Shown here piece by piece: positions 17,739-26,292 of a DNA stretch of 64,000 bases. The stretch covers positions 9,988 to 73,987 of the forward strand of contig JBBSPV010000015.1 of NCBI GenBank assembly GCA_038258425.1. Reading direction: 5' to 3'. This stretch comes from DATLGB01 sp038258425. GTDB lineage: Bacteria > Actinomycetota > Thermoleophilia > Solirubrobacterales > Solirubrobacteraceae. The stretch's first letter is position 1. Every line of letters starts with the position of its first letter. Under the pieces are notes generated by a model that was not told where the DNA came from, ran no database searches, and saw only the letters and a program-made list of their open reading frames with translations. The position numbers were made by a program, and so were the translations under genes.

Positions 17739-18254
17739 ATGCTCATCGCGCTCCTCGCGGTCCTCGGTGTGAATCTGATCGTGATCGTCGTGCTCCTTGC
17801 CTTCGTGCTGTCGCGCAAGCGATGGGTGATGCGCCAACCCGGGTCCTTCCGCGGCGCGATCCGGGTTTCCAGCGGCGAGCTCGACGGGCTTCGATCCAGG
17901 TGGGGACGCGGTTATGGGCGCTGGGTCCGCGACGTCCTGGTCTGGACGAAGGCGCCGTTTCTGTTCCGTAACGAGTTCATGCCCGCCGACGGACTCCAGG
18001 AAAAACGTCCAGCCAGCGGGGACGAGGTCAGCCGGCTGGGCGACCGCCCCGTCGTGATGCGGCTCAAGGTCGGCACCGCGACGGTCGACGTCGCGGCTCA
18101 CGGCGGCGAGATCGAGCCGCTGCTCGGTCCGTACGGTGAACCGGTCGGCGCGGATCCTGCCGAACCGACACGCGTGGGCGAAGCTGAGGCCCGCCTGACC
18201 GACGTTTCATCCGATTCGCGCGATGCGCCGACCGGCGAGCGGCCTCAGGGTTAG
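17739..18254 (+). CDS. DUF2550-like membrane-anchored protein
   Basis: 171 residues: one N-terminal transmembrane segment (about 3-26), a basic RKRW turn, then a soluble beta-rich domain. Features such as QPGSFRGAIRV, the WTKAPFLFRNE segment and VVMRLKVG fit DUF2550 in layout, although identity is not strong. Function unknown. First gene of a rightward run of six to seven genes reaching the GAP-family gene at 22755. Confidence 0.6.
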   Translation: MLIALLAVLGVNLIVIVVLLAFVLSRKRWVMRQPGSFRGAIRVSSGELDGLRSRWGRGYGRWVRDVLVWTKAPFLFRNEFMPADGLQEKRPASGDEVSRLGDRPVVMRLKVGTATVDVAAHGGEIEPLLGPYGEPVGADPAEPTRVGEAEARLTDVSSDSRDAPTGERPQG

Positions 18255-18281
18255 GACAACACGCGATCGAGGAGACAGGAC

Positions 18282-18824
18282 ATGGCCATCGGACCGGTTC
18301 AGCTCATCGTGCTCGGCTTCGAGCATCCGGACTTCCACGGCGAGATCATCGCTGAGCTGGAGCGCTTGAAGGAGAGCGACACGGTCCGCGTCATCGACGC
18401 GCTGGCCGTGCACAAGGACGCGGACGGCGGTATCGAAGTGGCGCATCTGAGCAATCTCTCCAAGGACGAGGCGATCGAGCTCGGCAGCAAGGTGGGAGCG
18501 CTCATCGGTCTCGGCATCGAGGGGGAAGACGGCATGGAGGCCGGCGCCGAAGCGGGCGCCGAAGCGGGCGCGGACGGCATCCTCGCGTTCTCCGACGACG
18601 AAGCGTGGGACGTGATCGAGGAGATCCCGCACGACTCCGCCGCAGCGCTGATCCTGCTCGAGCACCACTGGGCGGTGCCGCTGCGCGACGCGATCGCGGG
18701 CGCCGGCGGACAGCGCATCAGCGACGGCTTCATCAGTCCGCTCGACCTCGTCGAGATCGGGCTGGTCACTCGCGCGGAGGCAGACGAGCTGCACAGCCTC
18801 GAATCCGCGTCCCCGACACCCTGA
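18282..18824 (+). CDS. DUF6325/DUF1269-like protein
   Basis: 180 residues with two alpha-beta halves flanking a Gly/Ala-rich centre (EAGAEAGAEAGADG, about 86-100). It opens with PVQLIVLGFEHPDFHGEI and has the AVHKDADGGIEV block. It is paralogous to the protein at 22181-22696, which has AVVQKDPDGEVHV at the matching place, so the island holds two relatives. The ATG follows ggagacagg. Function unknown; related proteins are described only as domains of unknown function. Confidence 0.72.
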   Translation: MAIGPVQLIVLGFEHPDFHGEIIAELERLKESDTVRVIDALAVHKDADGGIEVAHLSNLSKDEAIELGSKVGALIGLGIEGEDGMEAGAEAGAEAGADGILAFSDDEAWDVIEEIPHDSAAALILLEHHWAVPLRDAIAGAGGQRISDGFISPLDLVEIGLVTRAEADELHSLESASPTP

Positions 18825-18853
18825 GCCACACCATCACGACGACAGGAGCCGCA

Positions 18854-18913
18854 ATGTTCGCATCCCGCAGAGTCGCCCGCCGCACTTCGAGACGAGTCGC
18901 TCGGCGGCGCTGA
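18854..18913 (+). CDS. Very small Arg-rich ORF (19 residues)
   Basis: ATG at 18854 is preceded at a good distance by acaggagcc, an excellent ribosome site. The 19-residue product begins MFASRRVARR and consists mainly of Arg, Ala, Val, Ser and Thr, with an approximate RRVARRTS repeat. It lies 29 bp after the DUF6325-like gene, in the same direction. Short Arg-rich proteins are often found beside DUF6325 genes by recollection, sometimes as the start of SHOCT-type proteins. It could be a truncated member of such a family or an RNA/membrane-binding microprotein. Confidence 0.45.
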   Translation: MFASRRVARRTSRRVARRR

Positions 18914-19032
18914 ACCGCAAACCTCAAGAACAGGTGGCGCCGGCCCCACGGGTTCGCTCGCAAACGATCCCCGGGCCGCGTCCATCCGGTTCGGAACCAC
19001 CCCACCCGACCCACATGGAAGCCGAGAACGCC

Positions 19033-19725
19033 ATGAACGACTCGACACCTCGCGTACTGCTCGTCTACTACTCGTACACCCATCAGAGCCGCAAGGTCGC
19101 CGAGACGATGGCCGGCGTGTTCCGCGAGCGGGGCTGCGACGTCCAGCTGGCCGGCATCGAGTTCACGGATTCACGCTACGCGGAGCGGTTCTCGCGCTTC
19201 CCCCTGCGGCATGCCTACCTCGACATCTTCGGGATGATGCCGGCGCAGCTTCGCGGTGCGACCGGGGAGATCCGCATCCCGGACGAGGCGCAGGACGGCG
19301 AGTACGACCTGATCTGCATCGGGTCACCGACCTGGTGGCTGAAGACGAGCGTGCCGATCCGCTCGTTCCTGCACTCCGACGCCGCCGGGCGCCTGCTCGA
19401 CGGCAAGCCGTTCGCGGCCTACGTGGTCTGCCGGCGCTACTGGAGCATGAACCTGCGGGCGGTCAAGAAGCTCGGCACCAAGCGAGGCGGCCACTATCTC
19501 GACGGCGTCCACTTCGCGTTCGCGGGCGGACAGGTCCGATCACTCATGTCCTTGCTCAGCTACTTCGGTGCCGGAGAGGACCGCGGGCGCTACCTCGGCG
19601 TGAAGATCCCGCCGACCAACCTCAAGCCGGATTACGCAGAAACGGCTCGGACGTTCGCAGCCAGGCTCGCCGATCGCCTCGTCAAGACCAGCGGCAGCGT
19701 GAGCACGCCCGTGACGAGCTCATGA
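19033..19725 (+). CDS. Flavodoxin-like/NAD(P)H oxidoreductase
   Basis: 230-residue flavodoxin-fold protein. The N-terminal phosphate loop reads YYSYTHQSRKVA (about 12-23), where a flavodoxin binds FMN phosphate, and ICIGSPTWWLKTS holds the isoalloxazine contact region with its paired Trp. The ATG at 19033 is preferred because it puts the first beta strand at the N-terminus; an in-frame ATG at 19015 would add six residues. It stands between a DUF6325-like gene and a sulfatase. Its role in the island is unknown; electron transfer or quinone reduction is plausible. Confidence 0.8.
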   Translation: MNDSTPRVLLVYYSYTHQSRKVAETMAGVFRERGCDVQLAGIEFTDSRYAERFSRFPLRHAYLDIFGMMPAQLRGATGEIRIPDEAQDGEYDLICIGSPTWWLKTSVPIRSFLHSDAAGRLLDGKPFAAYVVCRRYWSMNLRAVKKLGTKRGGHYLDGVHFAFAGGQVRSLMSLLSYFGAGEDRGRYLGVKIPPTNLKPDYAETARTFAARLADRLVKTSGSVSTPVTSS

Positions 19726-19762
19726 ACCGGCGTCCGAAGACCACGAGCAGAAAGAGCGTCAC

Positions 19763-22167
19763 ATGAGCGACACGACGATCGACCGCAGCCGGTTGCCGAT
19801 CCGGCGCCCCTCGTTCACAGGGGTGACCGGGAAGACGCTCGCCGACTCGACGCCCGGCTGGGAGCTGATCGGGCACGTCGAGCCGCCGGAGGGTGCCCCG
19901 AACGTCCTGGTCGTGTTGATCGACGACGCGGGCTTCGGCAACCCCAGCACGTTCGGCGGCCCCGTAGCGACCCCGAACTACGACCGGATCGCCGACCAGG
20001 GCCTTCGCTACAACCGCTTTCACGTGACCGCGATGTGCTCGCCGACACGGGCGGCGCTGCTCACGGGCCGCAACCACCATGCGGTCGGGATGGGCGGCAT
20101 CCCGGAGTTCTCGGGCGGCTTCCCGGGCTACTCGGCCATGCTGCCGAGGGATGCGGCGCCGTTCCCCAAGGTCATGAAGGAGAATGGCTACTCGACGGCG
20201 TGCGTCGGCAAGTGGCATCTGACGCCGGAGGGCGAGCAGGGGCCCGCGGGCCCGTTTCACCATTGGCCGAACGCCTGGGGCTTCGACTACTACTGGGGCT
20301 TCCTGGCCCCCGAGGCCGGTCAGTACGACACGATGATCGCCGAGAACCAGAGGTTCATCGGCGTCCAGGAGGGCAAGGACGGCAAGCCGTTCTACTTCCC
20401 GGAGGCGATGACCGACCAGGCCATCGACTGGGTGCACGGCGTCCGCGGCCACGACGCCGAGAAGCCGTGGATGCTCTACTACTCGACCGGCTGCAGCCAC
20501 GCCCCGCATCACGTCGCCCGGGCATGGTCCGACAAGTACAAGGGCAAGTTCGACCAGGTTGGGACCGGCTGCGCGAGGAGACCTTCGAGCGCCAGAAGCG
20601 GCTCGGCGTCGTCCCGGCTGACGCGGAGCTCACTCCGCGCCCGGAGGAGATGCCCGCCTGGGATTCCCTGAGCGAGAACAGCAAGCGGCTGTTCGCCCAC
20701 CAGATGGAGGTCTACGCCGGCTACTCCGAGAACGCGGACCACCACGTCGGGCGGCTCCTGGACTCGATCGACGCGATGGGCGAGCTCGAGAACACGGTCA
20801 TCGTCTGGATCTGGGGCGACAACGGCGCCAGCTTGGAGGGCACACCCACCGGCACCTTCAACGAAGGGACGATGGTCAACGGGCTCCCGCTCACCGACGA
20901 CGAGCAGATGCAGCTCACCCTGAAGTGGGGCGGGGTCGAGGCCTGGGGCACCGAGATGATGTACCCGCACTACTCCACGGCCTGGGCCTGGGCGGGGAAC
21001 ACGCCGTTCGCGTGGGGCAAGCAGGTGGCCTCCCACCTGGGAGGCACGCGCAACCCGCTGGTCGTCAGCTATCCGGACCGCATCAAGGACCCGGGGATGC
21101 GCTCGCAGTTCACGCACGTCAGCGACATCGGCCCGACGATCCTCGACATGGTCGGGATCCCGCAGCCGACCCACGTCGACGGCGTCGAGCAGCAGCCGAT
21201 GACCGGCGCGACGTTCGCCGAGTCGCTCGAGGACGCCGGCGCCCCCGAGCGCCACACGCAGCAATACTTCGAGAACTTCGGCAACCGGGCGATGTACAAG
21301 GACGGCTGGTGGCTGGCGATGCGGATGCCACGCGTGCCGTGGCGTCTGGACCCCGAGATGCTCAAGACGTTCGCTCCCGGCGTCTGGGATCCCGACGCGG
21401 ACCCGGTCGAGCTGTACTACCTGCCCGACGACTTCTCCCAGGCCAACGACCTGGCCGCGAGCAACCCCGACAAGGTCAAGGAGCTGCAGGACCTCTTCTG
21501 GGCGGAGGCCGAGAAGTACAACGTCAAGCCGCTGCTGGCTGGCTTCTCGCCGTTCTTCGGCATCCTGCCGCCCCTCGGCACCAACACGAAGGTGACCTAC
21601 CACGGCAACGTGCAGAACGTCGCACCCGGCCTGGTCCCGCGGATCTACAACCACTCCTACACGATCAGCGCCGACCTGCACATCCCCGACGGCGGAGCCG
21701 AAGGGGTCATCGTCGCGGACGGCGGCCACCTCGGCGGCTTCTCCCTGTTCGTCGAAGACGGAAAGCTCAAGCACACCTACGCCTTCCTCGGGGTGTTCGA
21801 GTACCGCCAGGAATCCGAGCGGGCGCTCCCGTTCGGCGATGTCAACGTCGAGCTCACGTTCGCCGCCGACGAGGCCAAGCCGGCGACTCCCGGCACCCTC
21901 ACGCTGTTCGTCGACGGCGAGCCGGCCGGCAGCGGCCGGCTCGACCACACGGTCCCGTTCGGCTTCAGCGGCTACAGCGGCCTGGACGTCGGCCAGGACA
22001 CCGGCCTCGTGGTCGACCGCAACTACGCCGACAAGGCACCCTTCGCCTTCACCGGCACGGTCAAGAAGGTCGTCTTCGACGTCGCACCGCACCTCGACGA
22101 CCAGGACGAGCACGACCTCCACGAGCACGCCTCGCAGGGCCATACCGTCCGCGGCGTCACGGCATAG
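19763..22167 (+). pseudogene. AtsA-type arylsulfatase interrupted by a -1 frameshift
   Basis: A second sulfatase with the same layout as the one at 14642-17002: LIDDAGFG, CSPTR with Cys92, TGRNHH, GKWHLTP, and a C-terminal beta domain with TLFVDGEPAG. The frame beginning at 19763 is read to about 20557, then similarity continues in another frame from GWDRLREETFERQK to the stop at 22167. One base is missing around 20557-20558, where GDQ-to-GW would need one more G. With the base restored the protein would be 801 residues. Both halves look well preserved, so this is either a sequencing error or a very recent mutation. The gene lies between the flavodoxin-like and DUF1269 genes. Confidence 0.88.
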
Positions 22168-22180
22168 GAAGGCAGCGAAA

Positions 22181-22696
22181 ATGAGCGACGACCAGAAGGA
22201 CGTACTGATCGCGGCCTACCTGTTCGAGGATCTCGCCGACAAGGACTTCGGCGCAATCCTGAAGCTGGCCGAGGACAAGACCATCACGATCGAGGGCGCC
22301 GCGGTGGTCCAGAAGGACCCCGACGGCGAGGTGCACGTGACCGAGGCGGGCGACCACCTCGGCCGCAGAGGCGCCAAGCTCGGCGGCGGCACCGGGCTCG
22401 TCGTCGGCCTCCTGGCACCGCCGCTGCTCGCCGCGACCGCGGTCGGGGCAGCCGCCGGCGCCACCGTCGGCAAGTTCGCCAAGCATCGGATCGAGAGCGG
22501 CATCGGGGAGAAGCTCGACGCGGCCCTGCCGGCCGGCTCGGGCGGCCTCATCGCGATCTATGACTCCGGCGGCGCCGACGCGGTCGACGCGGCGCTCGCC
22601 AACGCGGTCAGGAAGTCCGTGGCGCACATCGACGGCCTGAGCGCCAAGGATCTCAAGGCCGGCCTGGCTGAGGCCCAGGCGGGCATGGGCGGCTGA
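22181..22696 (+). CDS. DUF1269-type membrane-associated protein
   Basis: 171 residues. An N-terminal ferredoxin-like half (VLIAAYLFEDLADKDFGAIL, AVVQKDPDGEVHV) is followed by a Gly/Ala-rich hydrophobic segment (about 70-105) that could cross the membrane, and a C-terminal half with GGLIAIYDSG. This is the DUF1269 layout. Related to the protein at 18282-18824. ATG 22181 lies 13 bp after the sulfatase stop with ggaaggcag upstream, so it is in the same operon. Function unknown. Confidence 0.78.
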   Translation: MSDDQKDVLIAAYLFEDLADKDFGAILKLAEDKTITIEGAAVVQKDPDGEVHVTEAGDHLGRRGAKLGGGTGLVVGLLAPPLLAATAVGAAAGATVGKFAKHRIESGIGEKLDAALPAGSGGLIAIYDSGGADAVDAALANAVRKSVAHIDGLSAKDLKAGLAEAQAGMGG

Positions 22697-22754
22697 ACGG
22701 CCGGTGCGTCGCACTCCGAGCCGCGACGGCGGCCGATGACCGCCGCCCGCGGCG

Positions 22755-23423
22755 ATGGGTGACCTGCTCGGCCAGGTCGTCTTCTACGGCCTGGCCGCGG
22801 CCCTGGCGGCCCCCGTGGCGGCCGTCGTCACCGCGCTGATCCTCGGGAAGTCCAGGCGCCCGGTTCCGAGTGCCCTGGGCTTCGTGGCCGGCGCGGCGTC
22901 GCTCGACGCGTTGGTGGCGGTCGTGTTCCTCGTCGCGTTCGGCGGCACCTTCTCCAGCAATGGAGACGCCGGCGCCTACGTCGACGTCGCGTTGGGAGTC
23001 ATCTTCGGCGGCCTCGGGATCAAGGCCATCTTCTCCGAGGACTCGCCCGACGAGGCCGCGGCCCGACGTACCCGAGCCGATCGGATCGCCGGAGCGAAGC
23101 TCGCGACGCTGTTCGCGGCGGGCCTCGCCGTCCAGGTCATCAACGCCGACGCGCTGGCGGTGTTCCTGGGCGGCATCAAGGAGGTCGCGAAGGCGAACGT
23201 CTCCTCCGGCGAGGCGACGATCGCCGTGCTCGTCTCGCTCGCCTGCATGCTCATCCCGTACTACGCCCCCCTCATCCTCTACCTCGCCTCCCCGGCGCGA
23301 GCAAACGCCCGTCTCGGCGAGATGATCGGATGGATGCTCAGCCACTCGAGGACCCTGGAGATCTGGATCGGCCTCGCCTTCGGCGCGATCTTCCTCGCGA
23401 AGGGTATCGGCGCCCTCACGTGA
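22755..23423 (+). CDS. GAP-family membrane protein (Sap/GAP type)
   Basis: 222-residue protein with six hydrophobic segments and charged loops (GKSRRP, SPDEAAARRTRADRI). The layout and the NADALAVFLGGIKEV block match the GAP family, whose mycobacterial members assist export of glycopeptidolipids and sulfolipids. Here it is the last gene of the rightward sulfatase operon. A role in moving a sulfated lipid or glycan is an inference from that placement. ATG at 22755; the neighbour ends 58 bp upstream. Confidence 0.75.
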   Translation: MGDLLGQVVFYGLAAALAAPVAAVVTALILGKSRRPVPSALGFVAGAASLDALVAVVFLVAFGGTFSSNGDAGAYVDVALGVIFGGLGIKAIFSEDSPDEAAARRTRADRIAGAKLATLFAAGLAVQVINADALAVFLGGIKEVAKANVSSGEATIAVLVSLACMLIPYYAPLILYLASPARANARLGEMIGWMLSHSRTLEIWIGLAFGAIFLAKGIGALT

Positions 23424-23489
23424 AACCACGCGTGTCGTCGCGCGGAACGGACCGCGAGTGCACGCGCAAGCGGTGCTCCGCGGCGGGCA

Positions 23490-23740
23490 CGCGCCACGCC
23501 TTCACGCTGACACTGGGCCGGCCGCCCGACCCGGTCCAGAGCCGCAGCTTCGTCGCGGTGCCCACCCGCATCGCGAAGGCGCGGGCGATCAAGGTTCGCC
23601 CCGCCGCGGCGTGGCCCCGTTGGGCCGCGGGCAACGGCTGTTACACCCGATCAACGCCCACCGTGGGGCGACCTGTCCCCCGACGGCACCCTGCGGTTCC
23701 GAGCGCTTCGCGATCGACTGGGTCCAGCTCGTAGTGGCGG
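23490..23740 (+). pseudogene. Relic of an M23-like peptidase gene
   Basis: The 371-bp gap between the GAP gene and ssrA lacks an intact gene. Short blocks in different frames recall the N-terminal region of actinobacterial M23-family peptidases: FTLTLGRPP, then AGNGCYT (with the preceding WAAGNG), then INAHRGAT, then RFAIDWVQL. These appear in the expected order but in shifted frames, and nothing matching the catalytic domain follows. Assigned from remembered family motifs, so it should be checked by a translated search. Confidence 0.5.
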
Positions 23741-23794
23741 AGGACCCGTCCGGGGTCGGTCGGCGACGGACCGCTGAGCGGCCCGCTTGGTTAG

Positions 23795-24161
23795 TGGAGA
23801 CGGTGGGAATTGAACCCACGTCCGCAACCGCGTGCATGTGGCGTCTACGAGTGTGTTCGGGGCTCTGTGTCTCGCCGTCCGCTCGCCGATCCCCGACAGG
23901 GTTGCGGATGGCCAGCCCCCTTGAAAGTCCCCGGATCGGCGAGGACGGACCTCACCGGGCGAGCCTGCTGTTGACCCCGGGACCCCCCGCCGCAGGCTGC
24001 GAGGGCCGAGGATCTCACCGCGTAGCGCTAACTAGGCGGCGAGACGGAAGTCGTGAGACTCCGCACTTATGGTTTGCCCGGATCGTTTTACGAGGCCAAC
24101 CGGGCGTCCTCGACTCGCAACCACACCCACGGAACCGGCCACGTCGAAGCCTGTCGTCCCC
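23795..24161 (-). ncRNA. ssrA: Transfer-messenger RNA
   Basis: 367-nt tmRNA, read leftward. The 5' end GGGGACG pairs with CGTCTCC at the 3' end to make the tRNA-like acceptor stem (one G-U pair). The T arm is visible as GGACGTGGGTTCAATTCCC, with the discriminator A at 23795; CCA is not encoded. The tag frame ends in SHDFRLAA followed by TAG, the expected LAA-type degradation signal; the resume codon is uncertain, perhaps GGG giving GQTISAESHDFRLAA. It rescues stalled ribosomes with SmpB (39776-40261). Several protein-length frames crossing this region are artefacts. Confidence 0.95.
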
Positions 24162-24181
24162 TTGGTGTGTCTACACCCTGC

Positions 24182-24210
24182 AGTCTAGGGCGCGACGGGC
24201 CCGCTGACAA
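24182..24210 (-). promoter_or_regulatory. ssrA promoter
   Basis: Read leftward: -35 TTGTCA (24210-24205), exact 17-nt spacer, -10 TAGACT (24187-24182). The mature tmRNA end lies 20 nt downstream of the -10 box, so a short leader of about 13 nt would be removed by RNase P. Confidence 0.75.
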
Positions 24211-24220
24211 CGCCCGGGGG

Positions 24221-24838
24221 TCAGCCGAAGCGCCCGCGCCGGGCGCTCTCGACGAGCCGGTCGGCCTCGCGGCGGCGGGCGACGTAGGCCTCGAGCTCCG
24301 TGTCGGCCTCGGCCCGCAGGCGCTGGGCGGCCGCCGCGACCTCGGCAGCGACGGCCTCGAGCTGCGCCTCGCGCCGCGCGCGACCGGAGGCCTCCGTGGC
24401 CGCGGCCTGCTCCCGGGCGGCCTCCAGCCGGCGCTGGGCCTCGGCACGCGCCTCCGCAAGCGTCCGCTCCGCCGTCGCCTGCGCCTCCGCAAGCGTCTTC
24501 TCCGCCGCTGCCTGCGCCTCGGCGAGGATGGCGTTCCCCTGGGCATGCAGGCGTGCCTCGTCGACCTCGGCCTTGGCCCTCAGCGTGGCGCCATGAACGG
24601 TCGCCTCGGCCTCGAGCCGGGCGCCCTCGAGCGCCCGTGCGGCCTCGAGCTCGCGGGCCTGTACCGCGGCCTCGCGCTCCGCGAGCCGCTCCTGGAGCCG
24701 CTGGGCGGTGAGCGCCATCCCGCCCTGGCGGAACCAACCGGCCACGAGCTCCAGGTGACGGTCGACCTCCTCCGGGTCGTAGCCGTGGCGGACCTCTGGA
24801 AAGCCGCGCTGGATCCCGAACAACGGCTCACCGACCAT
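24221..24838 (-). CDS. DivIVA-domain coiled-coil protein
   Basis: 205 residues. The N-terminus (FPEVRHGYDPEEVDRHLE, about 12-30) is the DivIVA membrane-curvature motif. From residue 50 onward the protein is almost entirely Ala/Glu/Arg-rich coiled coil with approximate repeats such as AEAQAAAEKTLAEAQATAERTLAEA, written here as an 11-residue pattern. Such proteins organise polar growth or division, or link to other coiled coils; the exact role is unknown. ATG 24838. It diverges from the disulfide-reductase gene with 79 bp between the starts. Confidence 0.82.
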   Translation of the reverse strand: MVGEPLFGIQRGFPEVRHGYDPEEVDRHLELVAGWFRQGGMALTAQRLQERLAEREAAVQARELEAARALEGARLEAEATVHGATLRAKAEVDEARLHAQGNAILAEAQAAAEKTLAEAQATAERTLAEARAEAQRRLEAAREQAAATEASGRARREAQLEAVAAEVAAAAQRLRAEADTELEAYVARRREADRLVESARRGRFG

Positions 24839-24917
24839 GCGGGGGCTTTCGACGGCGCGGCGCCGGGTCCTCGCCCGCGCGCCTTGGCTCACTCCCGGCT
24901 GGGTAGCCACGCTGACC

Positions 24918-26288
24918 ATGCAGACCTTCGACGTGGTGGTGATCGGCGGCGGGCCGGCGGGCGAGGTCGCGGCCGGGCGGCTCGGCAAGGGCGGGCTGCG
25001 CGTGGCGCTCGTCGAACGCGAGCTCGTGGGCGGAGAGTGCTCCTACTGGGCGTGCATGCCGTCCAAGGCGCTGCTGCGCCCGGGCGAGCTGCTGCCGGAG
25101 ACCGGCCGTGTCCCCGGCGCCGCGGAGGCCGTGACCGGCTCCCTCGACGTCACCGCCGTCCTGCGCCGGCGCGACGAGGTCATCCACGACCTCGACGACA
25201 GCTCCCAGCTCCCCTGGCTCGAGAAGGCCGGCGTGACGCTCATCCGCGGCGAGGCCGAGGTCACCGCGGAGCGCCGCGTGCGGGTCGGCGACGAGGAGCT
25301 GGTCGCCGAGCGCGCCGTCGTGCTCGCCAGCGGCACCTCCCAGGCCATGCCGCCGATCGAGGGCCTGGCGGACGTCGAGCCGTGGACGAACCGCGAGGTC
25401 ACGACCGCCAAGCGCGTGCCGGCGTCGCTCGTCGTGCTCGGCGCCGGGGTCGTCGGGTGCGAGATGGCGCAGGCCTACGCGACGTTCGGCTGCGACGTCA
25501 CCCTCGTCGAGTCCCTGGACCGCGTGATCGCCCGGGAGGAGCCGTTCGCCTCCGAGCAGGTGCAGGCCGCCCTGGAGGGCCGCGGCGTCACGGTGCTCCT
25601 CGGCGCCCGGGCGGTCCGCGCGAACCGCACGGCCGGGGTCACCACGCTCGAGCTCTCCGACGGCCGCCGGGCCACCGGCGAGCAGCTCGTGCTCGGCGCC
25701 GGGCGGCGGCCGAACACGCGGCCGGTCGAATCGCTCGGCTACGAGCCGGGCAAGCCGATCGCGGTCGGCGCCAACCTCCAGACCGCCGAGCACCCCTGGC
25801 TCTACGCCGTCGGCGACGTCAACGGGATCGCCCAGCTCACGCACATGGGCAAGTACCAGGCATCCATCGCCACGGACTGCATCAGCGGCCGCACGACGGT
25901 CCAGCAGGACGCCGCCAACGGGCCCCGCAGCCCGCGGGTGATCTTCACCGACCCACAGGTCGCGGCCGTGGGGCACACGGAGGCGAGCGCGCGCGAGGCC
26001 GGCCTCGACGTGCGCACGGTCGGGGTCGAGACCTCGGGCAACGCCGGGGCCTCCTTCGTCGGGCGCAACACGCCCGGCACGGCGCAGATCGTCGTCGACG
26101 AGGAGCGCCGGGTGATCGTCGGCGCGACCATCACCGGCTTCGAGGCTGCCGACATGCTCCAGCCGTTCACCATGGCCGTCGTCTGCGGCCTGTCGGTGGA
26201 CGACCTCTGGCACGTCGTCGCCCCGTTCCCCACGCGCTCGGAGATCTGGCTGCGCCTGCTCGAGTCCTACGGCCCGCGCGAGCGGTAG
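24918..26288 (+). CDS. Pyridine nucleotide-disulfide oxidoreductase (Lpd-like, His-less)
   Basis: Flavoprotein disulfide reductase of 456 residues. FAD-binding GGGPAG (10-15), redox disulfide CSYWAC (Cys41, Cys46), a second NAD-binding GAGVVG, and YAVGDVNG near the FAD site are all present. The C-terminal active-site motif of dihydrolipoamide dehydrogenase, HxHPT followed by SE, reads APFPTRSE (435-442): both His residues are replaced while Glu442 is kept. A normal dithiol dehydrogenase activity is therefore doubtful; quinone reductase (LpdA/Rv3303c-like) or another role is likelier. ATG at 24918 is the best of several starts. Confidence 0.88.
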   Translation: MQTFDVVVIGGGPAGEVAAGRLGKGGLRVALVERELVGGECSYWACMPSKALLRPGELLPETGRVPGAAEAVTGSLDVTAVLRRRDEVIHDLDDSSQLPWLEKAGVTLIRGEAEVTAERRVRVGDEELVAERAVVLASGTSQAMPPIEGLADVEPWTNREVTTAKRVPASLVVLGAGVVGCEMAQAYATFGCDVTLVESLDRVIAREEPFASEQVQAALEGRGVTVLLGARAVRANRTAGVTTLELSDGRRATGEQLVLGAGRRPNTRPVESLGYEPGKPIAVGANLQTAEHPWLYAVGDVNGIAQLTHMGKYQASIATDCISGRTTVQQDAANGPRSPRVIFTDPQVAAVGHTEASAREAGLDVRTVGVETSGNAGASFVGRNTPGTAQIVVDEERRVIVGATITGFEAADMLQPFTMAVVCGLSVDDLWHVVAPFPTRSEIWLRLLESYGPRER

Positions 26289-26292
26289 CGGG

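Noticed and set aside
23810..24207. Protein-length frames across 23.8-24.2 kb
   Set aside because: They are read through the tmRNA gene on the opposite strand.
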